A stretch of 64,000 bases of DNA. It comes from Aldrovandia affinis. Lineage: Eukaryota; Chordata; Actinopteri; Notacanthiformes; Halosauridae. Position numbers and translations under genes: made by a program. Positions 54,636-64,000 of this stretch are shown here, piece after piece. Positions within the stretch are counted from its first letter, which is position 1, and each line of letters opens with the position of its first letter. A model generated the notes under the pieces. That model did not search any database. It saw only the letters and a list, made by a program, of their open reading frames with translations, and was not told the DNA's origin. The stretch spans positions 1,995,258 through 2,059,257 of the forward strand of contig JAINUG010000165.1 of NCBI GenBank assembly GCA_029706075.1. Direction: 5' to 3'.

Positions 54636-55009
54636 TTAATCGGTGATATTAAACAATTATATTCCTATTAAAAATGCGACGAACTCCGGAGTAGAGAATA
54701 TGACTGTGGAGTTGTTCTAAAGAAGAAGATCACAAGCATAGATGTTTCTTCTAACCTTGTTCATTAGCGTTAGTTCGTTAGCGCCTATTTTTACAGTGTC
54801 GGTTAGCAACTGGTCTCCCGCCGACTGCTCGCGACACCGTTCACGCTCGCGACACTGCCCGTGCTGATTTGGCGCGTGCGCGTGCACAATAACGTAACAC
54901 GAACGAACAATTTGAATAATATATAGGCTAAGTACAGGGGTATGGAGTTTAGCTCGCTTTATTAAATATTTAGTTATAAATAATACATATCGCAAGACAA
55001 TGCATTGAA

Positions 55010-60357
<5,348 letters not shown>

Positions 60358-60432
60358 CCATACACCGGGGAGGCACAGACAGGAAGTGACAGACAGGAAG
60401 TGCCTACATCTACTGTACACAAGAGGAGTCGT

Positions 60433-60768
60433 GGCTAGATAGTAACCCTATTTTTCCCTATTTTGTCCAACTCCCGCAAGGATTGACTGAGTCCCCATAG
60501 TAACGACGGAGAGTGTCCAACCCCCGGTCCAGCTGTTTTACACTTATGGTTAGGATTACGGCTAGGGTTCGGGTTCAGGTTAGAGTTAGAGTTACGGTAA
60601 GGATTAGGGTTACGGTTAGTGTTCGAGTTCAGGTTAGAGTTAGAGTTATGGTTAGGATTAGGGTTAGGGTTCGGGTTCAAGTTAGTTAGAGTTAGGGTTA
60701 CCAGCTCGTCTTTGAAATTGCACATGCGCAAGATCTGGGAAAAAATAGGGTTACTATCTAGCCATGAC
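60433..60768. mobile_element. MITE with telomere-like core in the vcpkmt 3' UTR
   Basis: Inverted ends TGGCTAGATAGTAACCCTAT (left) and the same read from the right. The core from about 60545 to 60705 is a tandem of GGGTTA, GGTTAG, GAGTTA and GGGTTC variants. It starts about 75 bases after the vcpkmt stop. The flank GACGAGCTGGTAACCCTAAC (minus) is shared with 26398-26580. Confidence 0.82.
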
Positions 60769-61024
60769 CTACAGAAGGGGACTGGGCCTTGCCCAGGTGA
60801 TACCTGGGAAAATCCCTGGGGTCAGGTGATGAGCAAGGTGGACCGTAAACAGGATCTAAGGACTACTGCTGACGGTTCTCTTAAACGAGGCCTGCAACAT
60901 TTTTTATCGCCCACAGTACTTTGTGTGAGCGGACAGACTTTGAAAGTGTGTGTGATTGTGCCCTGCTGTGAATTTTATTATTTGGGGGAGTTGAATGTTT
61001 TGGGGTTTTTTTGCTTAAAGAATT

Positions 61025-61030
61025 AATAAA
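61025..61030 (+). terminator. vcpkmt: candidate vcpkmt polyadenylation signal
   Basis: AATAAA, 670 bases after the stop codon and beyond the MITE; further hexamers follow at 61089 and near 61138. If used, the MITE is part of the mRNA. Confidence 0.4.
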
Positions 61031-61309
61031 TATTTTTTTATACCACAGTTTTAATTGGCTGAGAGGATGTGTTTTACCATTCCGCACAAATAAAATGTGA
61101 AAATACGCAGCTGGAAGAAAGTTCCAGCAGTACCCTGAATAAAGCTTGAAATCAATGTACCAAGGCAAATTTAAATTAATTTATTCTAAATTCTAGAATT
61201 TATTTAGATTTTGAAATATTTATACATTATGTATTACGCATGTGACTATGTCTATCACATAATTTATTTTCATAAAGCATTATATCCATTACATAATGAT
61301 CATGTAACT

Positions 61310-61835
61310 TTATTTATGATGGCTTCACCTCACTTAGAATACTGTGTGCAGTTCTGGGCACCGCACTACAAGAAAGATATAGAAGCTCTTGAAAAAGTTC
61401 AAAGAAGGGCAACTAAACTGATACCTGGTATGAAAAGTAAAAGTTATGAGGATAGACTTAAGGCACTCAATCTATTTAACCTTAGCAAATGGAGACTTAG
61501 GGGGGATTTAATTGAGGTTTTTAAATTCCTAAAAGGGATTAGCAAAGTGAAATACCAAAGATTTTTAAAGATAAGTGGGGTCAGCAGAACAAGAGGCCAC
61601 AGGTGGAAATGAGTTAAAGGCAAATTCTGCACAGATATTAGGACGTTTTTCTTTACACAGAGAGTTGTCAATGCCTGGAACAGCTTGCCAGGTCAGGTAG
61701 TAGAGGCAGAAACACTTGGGCTATTCAAGTCCAGGCTAGATGTAGTACTAGATACTCTGTTAGATTAGGACATGATGAGCCTAGATGGGCTGAACGGCCC
61801 ATTCTTATCATTATGTATTCTTATGTTCTTATAAT
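61310..61835 (+). mobile_element. CR1/Rex1-type LINE 3' end, longer copy
   Basis: Reads MASPHLEYCVQFWAPHYKKD, IEALEKVQRRATKLIPGMKS, YEDRLKALNLFNLSKWRLRG and, after a stop and in the same frame, FFFTQRVVNAWNSLPGQVVE. 3' UTR GATGGGCTGAACGGCCCATT then TATGTATTCTTATGTTCTTA. Confidence 0.85.
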
Positions 61836-61975
61836 GCAGAGCATTTCAAGTAGTGCAAAGCACTTTTGAAAATATATTTCAGAGATTTTGGTCGCCATAC
61901 GTGTTCTACTCAATTTGTTTGAATTCCATCTTTTATTTATTTTTTACACTCGGTACAATCAAGAAAGACCTTAAC

Positions 61976-62345
61976 GGCCTCCCGGGTGGTGTAGCAGTAA
62001 GAACATTTGACACTGGCCACTGGAACCGGGTTCGATTCCACCAGGTCGCGCCAGTATCGGCTCTGGCCGGGAGTGTCACTAGGGGGTGGTGAGATTGGCT
62101 GTCCACCCCAGGGAGAGGGGAGAGATAAAAGCAGAATATGCTCGCTGCGTATATATATATATATATATGAGTGGTCCTGTGTGTTACGGTGACTGTGGTG
62201 GGTGCTGGCTCGGAGGAGGCGGTACAGCGCTCACTACCGGTCTCAGGACTACGGCAGCGACCTCTCATACGAGGGAGGGGATAATTGACATGAAAAAGAG
62301 AGGATATAATTGGATACTAAAATTTGGATAGAAAAAAATAGGGAA
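61976..62345 (+). mobile_element. SINE family E
   Basis: GGCCTCCCGGGTGGTGTAGC, GAACCGGGTTCGATTCCACC, GAGATTGGCTGTCCACCCCA, TATAATTGGATACTAAAATT. A TA repeat lies inside at about 62150-62168. Confidence 0.85.
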
Positions 62346-62399
62346 TAAACAGCTAAAATTAAAATTAAAAAAGACCATCACAAAGTACGGAGTTGATCT

Positions 62400-63215
62400 T
62401 CTTTGCGGTGGCATGACGTTGATAAAGCGGTGGGGTGTGATTCACACTATACGTGCTTGAGGTGGTACTGCAGCACCTGCCCAGTGAAGCACAGCATCAC
62501 GCTGTCGGCTCTGCAGAAGTACAAAGAATCAGACTGGTCTCAGCCTCGGAGTTCTGACCTGACGTGAACTCCCCCCTTCCTTCCGCTGTGGTCCTGCACC
62601 ATGGCGCAATGCCACATGCAGGTCTTTTTTCTTTTGTGCCATAACTCAGGGACTGCTGGACACCTTGTGGATAGCCCCATGGGGGCAGGTGGAGCAGATG
62701 TCAGTGACCGCCGCTAATACCTTTATCAATCAATCAATCAAATTTTATTTGTATAACACATTTCGTACAACGAGTACAACTCAAAGTGCTTCACACAAAA
62801 TGATTCAAATAGGGGAAAGAAAAGAAGAGAAAATGCAGAAAATGACTAAAAAGGGGAAAAGGATTCTTACAAAAGCGATGTAAAACACCTTTAGCATTAT
62901 GTAGCTTTTTGTGGGAACACACACTTCATTGCACGCCATGGGCTTACAAACAAACCCTCCCCAGAATAAATGTCAGGTATTCACTTTCAGCTTTGGCCAC
63001 TGGGTGGCAGCAGTTGTCAATAAAATCACGAATGAACAGTGCTTGGGGGAAAAATAATGTATTGATCCAGAACAGGCTGTTGAATTAAACGAATCCATTG
63101 ATATATGACATGACGTGAAGACGGCATCTGACAAGATTCCATTACCATGGAGCTGAAAGCAATAGATTGGTGAGTGGTGTCCAAGAGTTGCTATTTGTTC
63201 CACAAACGTGCATCT
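62400..63215. other. unassigned sequence
   Basis: No exon recognised. A short repeat end at 62725-62800 (CAATCAAATTTTATTTGTAT, AACTCAAAGTGCTTCACACA) is of a common dispersed fish type; a related piece lies at 49045-49100. Confidence 0.4.
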
Positions 63216-63220
63216 CTTCC

Positions 63221-63440
63221 TCATTACATTACATTACAGGCATTTAGCAGATGCTCTTATTCAGAACGACTTACAGTTTACATTTCTTTACAATCCATTT
63301 ATACAGCTGGATATTAACTGAAGCAATTCAGGTTAAGCACCTTTAGCTCAAGGGTACAACAGCAGTGTGCCACCAGGGGATTGAACCTGCAACCTTAACG
63401 TTACAAGCCCAGTTCCCTAACCATTATACCACACTGCCGC
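63221..63440 (-). mobile_element. SINE family A, full length
   Basis: GGCATTTAGCAGATGCTCTT, ATTGAACCTGCAACCTTAAC, ACCATTATACCACACTGCCG. Confidence 0.9.
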
Positions 63441-63444
63441 CTAT

Positions 63445-63610
63445 CCTCATGCGCGTGTAACGGAGTTGTTTCTGCCTGCAGCGAGTTTCGAATCGAAAAT
63501 CCCAACGCAACAAGAGACACGATTAGCCCGCTGAGCTAAAGACCCCGAGTCTCCAGCCAAGGGAACTAATCATACTCTTATCGACGTCACTTTCTGCAGC
63601 GGACGCTCAC
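63445..63610 (-). mobile_element. SINE family F
   Basis: Minus strand TTTAGCTCAGCGGGCTAATC (A box) and GATTCGAAACTCGCTGCAGG (B box). The stretch CTCTTATCGACGTCACTTTC upstream of the head recurs at 12430. Confidence 0.65.
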
Positions 63611-63904
63611 GTGCTTAACTCAGAGCTCCGCTACACACATCTACATCTCGTGTCACAAAGATGGGAAATTCACAAGAGCGCCTCCTCCATTGTCTTAATC
63701 CATGTACTGACAAGTCTTCCAGCACACAAAGCTAGGAGCGTGATGTATGTTAAAAAGAAAAAGTATTGGGTTTGTTCACCGAGTTGCACTTCCTATTTTG
63801 AATTAAATTGGCTATAGGTCAATGCCTATGTGTGACTGTCAGCAAGTTGTGTTCAGTAGGGAAGTACCAAATTCCAGTTAATTTGTACTTTGATCAGTTG
63901 ATCT

Positions 63905-64000
63905 CTGACATTTGATGGCTTACATTCACATTACATTTACATTGTAGGCATTTAGCAGATGCTCTTATCCAGGGCAACTTACAAAAAGTGCATTTGTACC
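63905..64000 (-). mobile_element. L2-type tail cut by the window edge
   Basis: GGCATTTAGCAGATGCTCTT and CAACTTACAAAAAGTGCATT, continuing past the end of the window. Confidence 0.7.

Noticed and set aside
60545-60705. true telomere or chromosome-end fusion
   Set aside because: The hexamers are degenerate and enclosed by inverted ends of a MITE that occurs again at 26398.
62450-62575. possible short coding exon (LEVVLQHLPSEAQHHAVGSA)
   Set aside because: Open only for about 33 codons, no convincing splice sites and no family recognised.

Overview
This window is genomic DNA of a vertebrate, almost certainly a teleost fish. The protein-coding exons read as clear orthologues of vertebrate genes. 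The rest is dense with fish-type short interspersed elements (SINEs), L2/CR1-type LINE remnants, hAT-like miniature elements (MITEs) and long CA, GA and CT microsatellites. No bacterial, viral or organellar gene is visible. Many SINE and LINE copies end in a stem-loop of the kind known from the eel UnaL2 LINE (GCTCTGGATAAGAGC, loop GGATA). That fits a teleost but does not fix the species.

Layout. (1) About 1130-22230, minus strand: the 5' part of ktn1 (kinectin). It has one recognisable coding exon (1130-1925) and an inferred CpG-island promoter with a 5' UTR exon near 21894-22230. They are separated by a ~20 kb repeat-filled intron. (2) 23037-54635, minus strand: msh4, the meiotic MutS homologue. 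I could place all 20 coding exons with canonical splice sites and matching phases; 19 look intact and exon 7 is broken. (3) 54636-56067: a ~1.4 kb divergent intergenic region filled by a tandem array of 133-151 bp units. (4) 56068-60357, plus strand: vcpkmt (METTL21D), five intact exons coding 225 residues, followed by a 3' UTR carrying a MITE with telomere-like repeats. (5) 61.3-64 kb: a CR1-type LINE fragment and SINEs, with no gene recognised.

The genes are not an operon. MSH4 acts in meiotic crossover formation, VCPKMT methylates the p97/VCP ATPase, and kinectin is an ER membrane protein.

The most unusual signal is architectural. In msh4, tandem duplications are repeatedly anchored on splice sites. 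The exon 13 donor is embedded in a ~590 bp minisatellite holding about 40 perfect GTGAGT donor hexamers and eight copies of the exon's last ~15 bases. The exon 15 donor recurs in three upstream 370-450 bp units that carry a SINE. The exon 17 donor starts each unit of a CA-rich minisatellite. The exon 14 acceptor is duplicated, and both halves of intron 8 are copies of each other. Exon 7 of msh4 and the first coding exon of ktn1 contain internal partial duplications that break the reading frame. These may be real local instability or assembly error at repeats; sequence alone cannot decide.
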